Below, piece after piece: positions 19,165-27,573 of a DNA stretch of 59,378 nt. Both the position numbers and the translations under genes were made by a program. The notes under the pieces are model-generated. The model did no database searches. It saw nothing but the letters and a program-made list of their open reading frames with translations, and was not told the DNA's origin. The stretch spans positions 1 through 59,378 of the forward strand of contig NZ_PUBZ01000096.1 in the NCBI RefSeq assembly GCF_003205875.1, read 5' to 3'. Source of the stretch: Herpetosiphon llansteffanensis. GTDB lineage: Bacteria; Chloroflexota; Chloroflexia; Chloroflexales; Herpetosiphonaceae. Within the stretch, counting starts at the first letter, position 1. Every line of letters begins with the position of its first letter.

Positions 19165-19812
19165 TTAGGCTTGCGTACTTGCAAGATTGGAAAAAAACGA
19201 GCGACTGAGATAGCCTGCCAACTCGGCTGGGCTAATTTGGCCGCTGGCAAGTAGGCGTTCGTAGCTATTGGGCGCAAGCATGTTGACAAGCGTAGCGACC
19301 AGCACCGCAGTGGGAATTGCTTGTTCGAATTCAGCGTTGGCTTGACCTTCGGCCATTAATGCTGTGATCAATTCCATGGCTTTGGCGCTATAGGCCGCCA
19401 GATCTGGCCGTTTATTGATCACGTTGGTGGTTAAGCCAAGCCGCGGATTGAGATCAAGCAGCACTTGGTTGCCTTGGGCTTGAATACGGGTAAACACATC
19501 GAACAGCAAATGTTCGAGCCGCACGCGCACTGGCAAGGCTTCGGCAAGGGTTTGTTCAATTTGGCGCAGAAATTGATTGAATTGTTGTTCAAAGAGCGCC
19601 ACGACCAGCTCTTCTTTGCTGGCAAAATGCAAATACACCGTGCCTTTGGCAATGCCAGCGCGAGCGGCAATCTCATCGATCGAGGCCTCGACATAGCCTT
19701 TTTCGCTGAAAAGTTGCTGCGCAACCTCAAGAATCAAGGCTGCTCGTTCTTCACGTTGGCGCTCGCGCAACGAACGCATCGGCAGCGGCGCTGCTGCGTT
19801 TTTTTGCTCCAT
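19165..19812 (-). CDS. TetR family transcriptional regulator
   Basis: The N-terminal helix-turn-helix SIDEIAARAGIAKGTVYLHFASKEELV (about 44-70) is a canonical TetR DNA-binding domain. The remaining 150 residues form the ligand-binding and dimer part. I place the start at the ATG at 19812 because AAGGAAA lies 7 nt upstream. An in-frame ATG at 19839 would add 9 residues but has no ribosome site and lies only 7 bp from an operator. The gene heads an operon with the P450, and two palindromes overlap its own promoter, so autoregulation and control of the P450 are expected. The inducer is unknown. Confidence 0.93.
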   Translation of the reverse strand: MEQKNAAAPLPMRSLRERQREERAALILEVAQQLFSEKGYVEASIDEIAARAGIAKGTVYLHFASKEELVVALFEQQFNQFLRQIEQTLAEALPVRVRLEHLLFDVFTRIQAQGNQVLLDLNPRLGLTTNVINKRPDLAAYSAKAMELITALMAEGQANAEFEQAIPTAVLVATLVNMLAPNSYERLLASGQISPAELAGYLSRSFFSNLASTQA

Positions 19813-19845
19813 TTGCGTTTCCTTGAACTCACTATTCATATTTAT

Positions 19846-19909
19846 TGACTAGATAGTCATAATTTATGACCGATAAGTCATACTGTAGCATGATCATAGT
19901 TTCTGTCAA
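19846..19909 (-). promoter_or_regulatory. tetR-P450 promoter with two operator palindromes
   Basis: Two 14-bp palindromes stand 21 bp apart, exactly two helical turns: TGACTAGATAGTCA (19846-19859) and TGACCGATAAGTCA (19867-19880). On the minus strand TTGACA (19909-19904) and TACAGT (19887-19882) form a plausible promoter with 16-bp spacing, and the predicted start of transcription near 19875 falls inside the second palindrome. This layout suits repression by the TetR protein encoded just downstream, perhaps by two dimers on the same face of the DNA. Confidence 0.75.
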
Positions 19910-20028
19910 GCCATGGGGAAATTAGCGGCTCTGCCAATCGATTGAGGCGATTGATCGTGCTTAAGAACGAGGCTAAGTTGGTGATTATTGGGCATACTTC
20001 AGGAGATTCTTACTTAAGGAGAACGCCT

Positions 20029-20565
20029 TTGCGCGAACAAAAAATTGTTGAGCATGCTCACCCTGTTGCAGAAATCGGTGTCTGGCTTTGGGCGCTGGAA
20101 GATGCACGGCGACGAACGAACGAAGAAATTGCCAGATTAAGCGAAGCTATGATCGATTGGCAGCCGCCCCATGGTGATAGCACAATTGGCAGCGTGCTCT
20201 ACCATGTTGCCTTGATTGAAGCCGATTGGTTGTATGACGAAGTGCATGGATTGGCTGCCTACCCTGAGCCAGCCGCGAGCTTGCTGCCTCACCCGCATCG
20301 CACGGACTATGATTTGTTGACCCCGGTATTGGGCGAACGGTTAGCCCAACATACTGCTCGCCTAGCAAAAATTCGCGAATTGCTGTTGGCAACATTTAAT
20401 GATATGAGTTTGGCCGAATTTCGGCGGCCACGCGAACTTGAACGCTATACAGTGACCCCAGAATGGGTGCTGCACCATTTATGCCAACACGAAGCAGAAC
20501 ATCGTAGCCAAATTGGCGGCATCCGCATTGCCTTCGAGCGCGCCCATGGCATCGAAACACGCTAA
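20029..20565 (+). CDS. DinB-like four-helix-bundle protein
   Basis: This protein of about 178 residues looks like the DinB/YfiT superfamily. A His in SVLYHVALIEADWLYDE and the pair in LHHLCQHEAEHRSQIGGIR match the three-His metal site of that fold. Members act as metal-dependent thiol transferases or have unknown roles. I chose the TTG start at 20029 because AAGGAGA lies 7 nt upstream; an earlier in-frame ATG at 19942 lacks a ribosome site. It is a single-gene unit closed by a strong terminator. The exact function is not predictable. Confidence 0.8.
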   Translation: MREQKIVEHAHPVAEIGVWLWALEDARRRTNEEIARLSEAMIDWQPPHGDSTIGSVLYHVALIEADWLYDEVHGLAAYPEPAASLLPHPHRTDYDLLTPVLGERLAQHTARLAKIRELLLATFNDMSLAEFRRPRELERYTVTPEWVLHHLCQHEAEHRSQIGGIRIAFERAHGIETR

Positions 20566-20597
20566 ATTAGGTTTGAAATTGAGATAAAATTTGGCTA

Positions 20598-20627
20598 GCC
20601 GTCGATCACGCTTGATCGGCGGCTTTT
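20598..20627 (+). terminator. Rho-independent terminator after the DinB-like gene
   Basis: An 11-bp stem, GCCGTCGATCA paired with TGATCGGCGGC (one G-T wobble), closes a CGCT loop and is followed by TTTT. It lies 33 bp beyond the DinB-like stop codon and would end that transcript before the SCP2-like gene. Confidence 0.85.
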
Positions 20628-20777
20628 GGTTAAGCGCTCATCCCAATTGATGCAGGCCACGCTTGGATTGGGCTTGACGCAAGTGCAGCATGGCCTTTAT
20701 AATCGCCAAAAAGCGCGACGAAGCACTTTCCCCTCGTCACGTCTCCGAACAGCCTGTATACGTGAGGAGCATCACCC

Positions 20778-21218
20778 ATGTCGGTATTCCAAGATTCAGA
20801 AGAACTGATCAAGTACCTTGGTGCATTGTATGATGAAGCCAAGTGCGATCCTGAAATTGCGCCCAAAATCAAGCAATCTGGCCTCTCAATTCAGTATCGC
20901 TACGACGATCCCGCAGGGATTGTGAGCATTTTGGCTGATCGTCAGCCAACCCAAGAGGGTGCATTTTTCGATGTGGTTTGGGGCGAAGTTGCTGGCTTGA
21001 AGCCCGATGTTGTCATGTCGATGAAGGCCGATATTGCCCACCAATTTTGGCATGGCACGATCAATTTGATGGCTGCCCTGACCCGCCGCCAAATTGTTGC
21101 CAAAGGCCCGATTCCCAAAATTATCAAGCTGCTGCCTGCCGTGACCCCAATGTATGAGATGTATCCACGGCTCTTGAAGGAAATGGGACGGCCTGAATTG
21201 GTTGTTAGCAAAAAATAA
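20778..21218 (+). CDS. SCP2 sterol-binding-like domain protein
   Basis: The 146-residue protein has the pattern of small bacterial SCP2 proteins. A beta-rich N-terminal half is followed by LKPDVVMSMKADIAHQFWHGTINLMAALTRRQIVAKG, the block around which SCP2 folds build a hydrophobic cavity. Such proteins bind or carry lipids, often next to acyl-CoA or terpenoid enzymes. The start is supported by GAGGAG about 8 nt upstream. No partner gene is evident: the upstream terminator separates it from the DinB-like gene, and four GC-rich repeats follow. Confidence 0.8.
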   Translation: MSVFQDSEELIKYLGALYDEAKCDPEIAPKIKQSGLSIQYRYDDPAGIVSILADRQPTQEGAFFDVVWGEVAGLKPDVVMSMKADIAHQFWHGTINLMAALTRRQIVAKGPIPKIIKLLPAVTPMYEMYPRLLKEMGRPELVVSKK

Positions 21219-21231
21219 GCAGCTAGGGAAC

Positions 21232-21796
21232 GTTCCCTCACCCCCCGACCCCCTCTCCCCCTCGACGCGGGCGAGGGGGAGCACGCATTTTGACCAAGAA
21301 TCATTGCAAAACCACTGGATTAAAGCCCCTCTCCCGTTGGACGGGAGAGGGGTTTGGGGTGAGGGAATCTTAAACCTAGCCTTGTAAGAACCTCCGCTCC
21401 CACTCGACGCGGGCGAGGGGGCACTGGGTTTAGCGGCATTGCAAAAGAACCACTGGATTAAAGCCCCTCGCCCGCGCCACGGGAGAGGGGTTGGGGGTGA
21501 GGGAATCTTAACACCGACCCTTGGAAGAACCGCCGCTCCCACTTGACGCGGGCGAGGGGGCACTGGGTTTAGCGGCATTGCAAAAGAACCACTGGATTAA
21601 AGCCCCTCTCCCGTTGGACGGGAGAGGGGTTTGGGGTGAGGGGATCTTAAACCTAGCCTTGTAAGAACCTCCGCTCCCACTTGACGCGGGCGAGGGGGAG
21701 TCGACGGTTTTTTACCAAGGAATTGGGGAAGCACTACGCGGTGAACGCCCCTCGCCCGCGCCACGGGAGAGGGGTTGGGGGTGAGGGAATCTTAAC
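21232..21796. repeat. Four tandem GC-rich nested palindromic repeats (copies 2-5)
   Basis: The 633-bp gap between the SCP2-like gene and the rsmF-like gene is filled by four head-to-tail units at about 21232-21374, 21391-21513, 21531-21655 and 21668-21796. Each has the CTCCCACTYGACGCGGGCGAGGGGG left arm (first unit with the longer CCCTCACCCCCC head) and a right arm ending in GGGAGAGGGG and GTGAGGG. The middle differs between units, while units two and three share a long identical centre (the CACTGGGTTTAGCGGCATTG block), so they probably arose by duplication. Confidence 0.88.
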
Positions 21797-21851
21797 ACCT
21801 TCCCTTGCAAGTATTGCCTAGTCCCTGAATCCTGACCCCCGATCCCTCAAC

Positions 21852-23294
21852 TTATTGCCAATGCGGCAGCAAATTCTCTAAAGTGCTGGCGTTGATTTGG
21901 CCTAAACCAAGGTAGCGTTGCTGTTGATCTTCGACGACCACGATGCTGCCATCAGCATACGAACTCTTTTTGATCGGCAGATCGCGGCGCGCCAACCATT
22001 CGTCAATTTGGTGATCGCTGATGGTGAGCCGCTGTTGGCTAAATTGGGCTGTATAGCGCGAGGCTAAATCGTGGGCTGGCTGAAAGCCATGGCGCGAGAG
22101 TTTGCCCACATGAATGCCCGCACTGACAAACGGAAAATGCTCAAAATTGCTCAGCCAGCGCTCAGGAATGGCATGAATGCTCTTGCCATTGCGCCATAAA
22201 CTGAGGCCTTTGCTGGCTAAGAGCGCGGGCAAATCGAAGCCATAATTCTGCAAGCTACTGATAATTTGCTGCTGCTCTTCATTGGTTACGGCTTTGTAGC
22301 CAGCTTTGGCAAGCGTCTGTTGCGGGCGCTCTAGGCTTGGCGTGGCAATCTGATCGCGCTTGACAATCAGCGCTGCGAAAAATCCTGCTGTATTGTAGAG
22401 ATGCGGCCAGAGGCGCAAAGCTTTGGCAACCTCAGCATCGTAGGCTTGAGCACCGGCTGCCAGCAAGCCTGGAGCTTGAATTGGCACACGCTGCGGAATT
22501 GGCCTAATTTCGATTTGTTCAGGGTAGCGCTTGAGCAGCACATCAAGCACAGCCTCATCTTCCTCGGGCGCAAGGCTACAGGTCGAGTAGACCACTTGGC
22601 CGTTGGGTCTGGTTGCTTGCAAGGCACTTTCGAGCAACTTAATTTGGCGTTGTTGCAGGGTGTTGCGTTCGTGGCTCGAAACCAAGCGACTGGTGTGGCG
22701 TTCGCTGGTGCGCAACGCTTCGCCGCTACATGGCGCATCCAACAAGACATAATCAAATTGCTCTGGCAGCCAACGACCCATGCGCTCGCCTGGTTGGTTG
22801 GTGATGACCGCCGAGGTGCTGCCCCAGCGTTGCAGATTGCCCTTGAGGCCAGCAATGCGTTGCAAGTTGCTATCGTTGGCCACGACGAGGCCGCGATCGC
22901 CAAGCTGCGAGATGAGATGGGTGGTTTTGCCACCAGGCGCAGCAGTCATATCAAGCACGCTTGGCTCGGCCTCGGGCTTAAATTCAAATAGCTCGACGGG
23001 TAGCATCGAGGCTGCATCTTGAATGTAGTAATGGCCCATTTGATGCTCGACCGTGCGGCTTAGATTGTTGGCTTCGTTGCCAAGCTGCCAGCCAGTTGGG
23101 CAGAATGGCACTTGCTCAAGCTGCCAACCATAGGCTTGTTGCCACGCTTTGGGGCTAGCTGCATCAGCCTTGAGCGGGTTGACGCGCAGGCCACTGGGCA
23201 AGGGCTGATTCATGCTCTCAAGCAGTTGGTTGAGTTCGGTTTTATTCAGTAAATCGCGATAGGCTTCAAGCTGGCGCGGTATTTGACGGGTCAT
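21852..23294 (-). CDS. rsmF: RsmF/RsmB-like 16S rRNA (cytosine-C5) methyltransferase
   Basis: The 480-residue protein is a NOL1/NOP2/Sun-family RNA m5C methyltransferase. The SAM site LDMTAAPGGKTTH lies at about 114-126. The two cysteines used by the family are C189 in DAPCSGEAL and C239 in YSTCSLAPEEDE. An extra C-terminal region of about 190 residues resembles the RNA-binding extension of RsmF (YebU), hence the tentative symbol. The start is the ATG at 23294 with AAGGA 7 nt upstream. The frame is open for 64 more codons upstream, but those translate the repetitive CGAAGAGCACGAAGG intergenic DNA and are not protein. Confidence 0.88.
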   Translation of the reverse strand: MTRQIPRQLEAYRDLLNKTELNQLLESMNQPLPSGLRVNPLKADAASPKAWQQAYGWQLEQVPFCPTGWQLGNEANNLSRTVEHQMGHYYIQDAASMLPVELFEFKPEAEPSVLDMTAAPGGKTTHLISQLGDRGLVVANDSNLQRIAGLKGNLQRWGSTSAVITNQPGERMGRWLPEQFDYVLLDAPCSGEALRTSERHTSRLVSSHERNTLQQRQIKLLESALQATRPNGQVVYSTCSLAPEEDEAVLDVLLKRYPEQIEIRPIPQRVPIQAPGLLAAGAQAYDAEVAKALRLWPHLYNTAGFFAALIVKRDQIATPSLERPQQTLAKAGYKAVTNEEQQQIISSLQNYGFDLPALLASKGLSLWRNGKSIHAIPERWLSNFEHFPFVSAGIHVGKLSRHGFQPAHDLASRYTAQFSQQRLTISDHQIDEWLARRDLPIKKSSYADGSIVVVEDQQQRYLGLGQINASTLENLLPHWQ

Positions 23295-23585
23295 TGTTAT
23301 TCCTTTATGCGGGATCAAATTCCGATCCACGAAGAGCACGAAGAGCACGAAGGCCAAAACCGCCAAGAACGCCAAGCACGGAAACCGCGAAGAACGCGAA
23401 GAGCGCGAAGGACATTTTTTGAGCCACGAATTCCACGAATTGCTCGAATCCTGTTCCCATAGCCATAATCCCTGCTCACCACGCAACCAACATTCGTGTC
23501 CTTCGTGTTCTTCGCGGTTAAAAACTTCGTGACCTCTGAATTCTGACCCCTTGATTCCTATGTTCTATGCTCTATGTTCTATGTT
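23295..23585. repeat. Intergenic micro-repeat mosaic
   Basis: The gap between the rsmF-like gene and the methyltransferase gene is built of recurring short words. Runs of CACGAAGAGCACGAAGG and CGCGAAGAACGCGAAGAG lie at about 23320-23410, TTCGTGTCCTTCGTGTTCTTCG at about 23490-23515, and a (C)TCTATGTT run at about 23558-23613. The last run extends into the stop codon of the next gene. No gene is seen. Confidence 0.8.
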
Positions 23586-26500
23586 CTATGTTCTCTGTTC
23601 TATGCTCTTTGTGCTCAGCTCGGCCACGATCTTGACGGTTTCTAGGCTGACGGTGATGATTTTGCCGATTAGGCGCACAATATACTCAGGATCGTCGTGG
23701 CGATTGGGATCGTTGCTAATGCCAGAACGCGCATCGGTGCTGACGCGATATTGATCAATCACCCAATCGAGCGCCGAACGATTGCCCAGCTTGTATTCAA
23801 AGGCTTGCGCCGGAATGCCAGCCAAGCTCAGAAAATTATTGTAGCGCAGACTCGTGCGATCTTTGCTGAGTTTCATGCTTTCAACCCGCCAATTCAGGGC
23901 TTCGTCGCGGTTTTCGAGCCATTGCAATGGGTATTCTGGCTGGCTTTCGTAATGAATGTGCAGCTCGGCTAGCTCGCGGCCAGCCTTGGCAAAGGCCTGA
24001 AAATCGGCCAAGGCAACAATTGGGATGCGCGGCAGTTCGCGGCGCAAGTTGGCGGCGTAGCGTTCGCGATATTGCGGCGAGTGCAATAGCCCATAGACAT
24101 AATAAAAAATGTCCCATTTGCTGATGCTTTGCTCGCCAAGTTGCGTTCGGAAGTGCGCAAGCGCCCAATCGCTGATGTTTTCGCGCTGGTTGCTGCCATC
24201 TTCGTCGTAGACATAATATGGAAAGCATTGACCTGCTCGTCCACCGATTACTACATCTGATATTCTATCAGTCATAAGCACTGAAAAAGGTATTTCAGTA
24301 TGATTAGTTACACAAATTACTCGATTTTCTTTTAGCTTTGGAAAAACTAATGGTATTTGATATAACCTTTCATTAAGTAGTCGTTCAAAGTAGAATTTTT
24401 GTTTAGTGTATGGGCGATAGATACCATCTGTAATTTTACTTTGATCATATTGGAGATAGCGTCCTCGTTGAATATTTGCTTTTAAATCACTACTCCAACT
24501 AACTTTTTTTTCATCAATAGTAATGAAACTATCAATTTCTGCTTTGATAGTCAAACGTTGCCAGCGTGAAACATGATCGTTATAAGAATCAATCGTTAAT
24601 TTGATATTGTTCGATAATACCGTTGCATCAAAATTCCAAACCCAAGCATCACGATTACTTTTCACTCCATTACTAAATTGAGTGAAAATCGCTTGTCCTA
24701 ATCCTTTCTTTGCATCTTTACTACCTATAGGAATAAATTCTTCAAAATCGGCCTGCATATCTTCTGTTAGCCAAACATAATTTTTGTTTGGAATAATTTC
24801 TTGCCATTGGATGTTTGAGATATTTTCTGCTTGGTTAAGTAAATCAAATTTTGCTTGTTTACGCGCCATCTCGTCAGTTCGCGCATACCAAATTGTGGCA
24901 TCACTCGTTTTTGCTGAGCCACGCTTCTTAATCAAAAAGATGATGCTGACCCCAACTAGGATTCCAAACACATTGTGGGTTGTACCTGAAAGCTTAGGAT
25001 TTTTGCGCACATTGCCGCCAAGATCCAGCACATAGATCGCATCAAAATCTTGGGCGAGATGTTTGCGCATGCCATCAAGTGATAACCCATCAAGAAACCC
25101 ATTATTGGTCACAAAGGCGACAATACCTTCATCGCCATTGCGTGTAATCCGATCAGCTGCCCAACGAAAAGATTTAACATATGGGTCATTTAGGGCATTT
25201 TTATTAGTTTGGTGTGAATCACGGCTATAGGTCATGGCTACACGTTGGTCGATAATTTCATACTTGCGATTTTTATTATTATCATTCTCGTTAACTTGGC
25301 GGGTGTTGTAGGGTGGGTTGCCGATAATCACAAAAATATCTTGTTGTTGCTGTTTGAGCACGCGTTCGGTGTTTTCGGCCACAAACATGCCCAATTGCTG
25401 GCCTGCGCCAACTTGCGCCAATTCAAAGGTATCGACCAAACAAATGCCATTGAATTCAGCATAACTCTTGGTCAATTCATAATACAAGTGTTCGATATTC
25501 ATCGACGCGATGTAGTAGGGCAGCAACATCACCTCGTTGCAGTGCAATTCCTCGGCATATTTTTGGCGCAACTTCGTCAACGGAATTTCGTGCATCACGC
25601 GCAGCAAAAAGTTGCCAGTGCCAACAAATGGGTCGAGCACATGCACGCCAGGGTTGCCCAGCGAAGTATTGAATTCGCGGCGCAACAATTCTTCGACCGA
25701 GCGCACCATAAAATCGACAATCGGCTGCGGCGTGTAGACAATGCCGTGGGTATCGGCAACCTTAATCGAAAAACCTTGGAAGAAATTCTCGTAAACTGTG
25801 TTCAAGAAATCTTGCTTATGGCTAAAATTCTCGATGGTGGCGGCGGTTGTTTCAATTGCGCCATAAAAGCGGTCGAGTTCGCGCAGAAAATCGTTCCGAT
25901 TGAACGAACGCGAAGTTAATGCCTGAATTACAGTTTCAATTTCGCGCGCAATCACATTGCGATTGACAAAATCGGGATTATTAAACACCTTGCGAAAGAT
26001 GCGTTCAGTCAACAAGTGCTGAATCAACATCTCCTCGACCGCCGAGATTGAAATATTGGGGTTGATTGCCTCGCGCACCAAAGCCATAAAGCGATCGAGA
26101 GCCGCAATAAAACGCTGATTCTTCTCGTTGATTTCGCGTTCGATCAAGCGCAACACACCTTGGGCCAATTCGGGCACGCGCTCGCGAAACTCGACGACTG
26201 CGTGATCCCATTGCAGATATTGGGGTGGTTGATAATTGAAAAACAGCAGCAGCGCATCGATCAAAGCCTCGGGCTGGCTAATATCCACATCGAGCACTTG
26301 GCGTTGGTCTTGCCAGAGGATAATCCGTTGCGGAGCCTGAAACAGAATATTATCGGCGGGATAGCCAGCGGCGAACTTCTTGCGCACCTCGGTTGCCAAG
26401 TCGTCGCTACTATCTTTAGCTTCCCACACCCCGCGAATCAGGGTAAAACTATCGAGCAATGCGCCGTCGGTACGAATCGAGCTTTTTTTCAAGCGGATCG

Positions 26501-26666
26501 AATACTGTTCGACCAATGTCCAGCCCATCTGGCTAGCGCAAGCGCGGAGCAAAGCAGCAAACGCGGGAGCAACTGCGCCCTCGTGTTGGGCGCGGGCATC
26601 GGCCAAACTGCGCAAACTGGCATAATATTCGCGCACCGCCTTATGATTTGGCTTGATCGAAAGCAT
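23586..26666 (-). CDS. Fused restriction-modification protein (nuclease plus N6-adenine methyltransferase, type IIG/ISP-like)
   Basis: About 1026 residues. The N-terminal part has a PD-(D/E)xK-like nuclease motif (D67 ... E82-A-K84 in GVWEAKD). A helical linker leads to the methyltransferase core with SAM motif VLDPFVGTGNF near residue 340 and catalytic NPPY near 449. The C-terminal third should recognise the target sequence. No helicase domain is present between nuclease and methylase, so it is shorter than LlaGI-type ISP enzymes and closer to type IIG. The start is the ATG at 26666, with GAGGG 8 nt upstream. DNA from about 24230 to 24990 is clearly AT-richer than the flanks and covers the specificity region, suggesting a swapped domain. 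The last residues, SIEQRT, come from an intergenic repeat word. Confidence 0.88.
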   Translation of the reverse strand: MLSIKPNHKAVREYYASLRSLADARAQHEGAVAPAFAALLRACASQMGWTLVEQYSIRLKKSSIRTDGALLDSFTLIRGVWEAKDSSDDLATEVRKKFAAGYPADNILFQAPQRIILWQDQRQVLDVDISQPEALIDALLLFFNYQPPQYLQWDHAVVEFRERVPELAQGVLRLIEREINEKNQRFIAALDRFMALVREAINPNISISAVEEMLIQHLLTERIFRKVFNNPDFVNRNVIAREIETVIQALTSRSFNRNDFLRELDRFYGAIETTAATIENFSHKQDFLNTVYENFFQGFSIKVADTHGIVYTPQPIVDFMVRSVEELLRREFNTSLGNPGVHVLDPFVGTGNFLLRVMHEIPLTKLRQKYAEELHCNEVMLLPYYIASMNIEHLYYELTKSYAEFNGICLVDTFELAQVGAGQQLGMFVAENTERVLKQQQQDIFVIIGNPPYNTRQVNENDNNKNRKYEIIDQRVAMTYSRDSHQTNKNALNDPYVKSFRWAADRITRNGDEGIVAFVTNNGFLDGLSLDGMRKHLAQDFDAIYVLDLGGNVRKNPKLSGTTHNVFGILVGVSIIFLIKKRGSAKTSDATIWYARTDEMARKQAKFDLLNQAENISNIQWQEIIPNKNYVWLTEDMQADFEEFIPIGSKDAKKGLGQAIFTQFSNGVKSNRDAWVWNFDATVLSNNIKLTIDSYNDHVSRWQRLTIKAEIDSFITIDEKKVSWSSDLKANIQRGRYLQYDQSKITDGIYRPYTKQKFYFERLLNERLYQIPLVFPKLKENRVICVTNHTEIPFSVLMTDRISDVVIGGRAGQCFPYYVYDEDGSNQRENISDWALAHFRTQLGEQSISKWDIFYYVYGLLHSPQYRERYAANLRRELPRIPIVALADFQAFAKAGRELAELHIHYESQPEYPLQWLENRDEALNWRVESMKLSKDRTSLRYNNFLSLAGIPAQAFEYKLGNRSALDWVIDQYRVSTDARSGISNDPNRHDDPEYIVRLIGKIITVSLETVKIVAELSTKSIEQRT

Positions 26667-27176
26667 TGGTTCTACCCTCACACACAGCGGAAAAAAGTAG
26701 CACTATTGTACGCGAGAAGCATGGAGAAATCAAAAAAGAACATAAATGGGGATCGGTTGTTGGGGGCTGGGGATCGGGCTATGTGCTATGGGCTATCGAA
26801 ACATCATTCGTGGAATTCGTGGAATTCGTGGCTGAAACATCCTTACCACAAATGATCAGTTTTAACGCAGCGGCGCAGAGGAACGGTGGCTTTTGGCTGT
26901 AGGTTATGGGCTATGGTTCATTTGGTTTAAACATGGCCAGATCCCCTCACCCCCCAACCCCCTCTCCCACTGAACGCGGGCGAGGGGGAGCATTGGGTTT
27001 CACCATAAATCATGTAAAAACCACGGAATGAACGCCCCTCGCCCGCGCACGGGAGAGGGGTTGGGGTGAGGGGATCAGGCCACCGACCCTGCGGTTTCAG
27101 TGCTTCGTGGATCAATTGATAGATCATTAAGCGCAACTTGCTGCTAAAATGGCTGAGGATTAACTTCGAGGTCAGT
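26667..27176. repeat. Intergenic mosaic with palindromic repeat copy 6
   Basis: This 510-bp stretch has no gene. About 26750-26930 consists of recurring words: GGGATCGGTTGTTGGGGGC, CTATGGGCTAT, ATTCGTGGAATTCGTGG, GTTTTAACGCAGCGGCGCAG. A standard copy of the GC-rich nested palindrome occupies about 26939-27077, with left arm TCCCCTCACCCCCCAACC and right arm GGTTGGGGTGAGGGGATC around a 45-bp centre. Confidence 0.85.
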
Positions 27177-27539
27177 ATGACAATTTTATCGCCGCGTGTG
27201 CGCTCGATTCGCACAATTTATAGTATTTTGACGATGGTCGTGCTTGGCTTGCTCATTTGGGGCATCTGGCATTTGTTTGCCAATGATGGGCCGACGGTGC
27301 AAGGGCGTTGGCAAATGACGAGCCAAGTAGTTGAATTTCAGGCCGATCGCATGGTAACTGGTTTAGCCAGCGAGCCGTTGCGCTACGAGGTGTTGAGTGC
27401 GACCGAATTGCGCTTAACCAGCGCTGATGGCAAGCAACAAACCGCGACCTATGCCTTAAGCGCCGAGCAGCTGAGCTTGGTTATGTTGAACCAGCAAGGC
27501 GAAATGCAAACCCAACTGCTGCAACGAATTGAACAATAA
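27177..27539 (+). CDS. Hypothetical membrane-anchored protein
   Basis: The 120-residue protein has a short basic N-terminus, one membrane segment (about 13-33, IYSILTMVVLGLLIWGIWHLF) and an outside domain of about 85 residues. That domain starts GPTVQGRWQMTSQVVEFQADRM and looks beta-rich, like small lipocalin-type extracytoplasmic domains in which a WxM/WxL start is followed by strands. I recognise no family. The start at 27177 is backed by GAGG about 7 nt upstream; the frame is open 13 codons further. It precedes the aldo/keto reductase by 34 bp and may share its transcript. Confidence 0.65.
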   Translation: MTILSPRVRSIRTIYSILTMVVLGLLIWGIWHLFANDGPTVQGRWQMTSQVVEFQADRMVTGLASEPLRYEVLSATELRLTSADGKQQTATYALSAEQLSLVMLNQQGEMQTQLLQRIEQ

Positions 27540-27573
27540 TCACGAGCTACAACCAGCAATCTGAGGAGTTTCT

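Noticed and set aside
23295-23486. 64-codon N-terminal extension of the rsmF-like ORF
   Set aside because: It reads through CGAAGAGCACGAAG micro-repeat DNA and produces low-complexity Ser/Arg and Leu/Val-Phe text. A ribosome site lies before the ATG at 23294.
23586-26666. Classical type ISP enzyme with helicase
   Set aside because: No Walker A or DEAD-type helicase motifs lie between the nuclease and the methyltransferase, so I call it IIG/ISP-like without a translocase.
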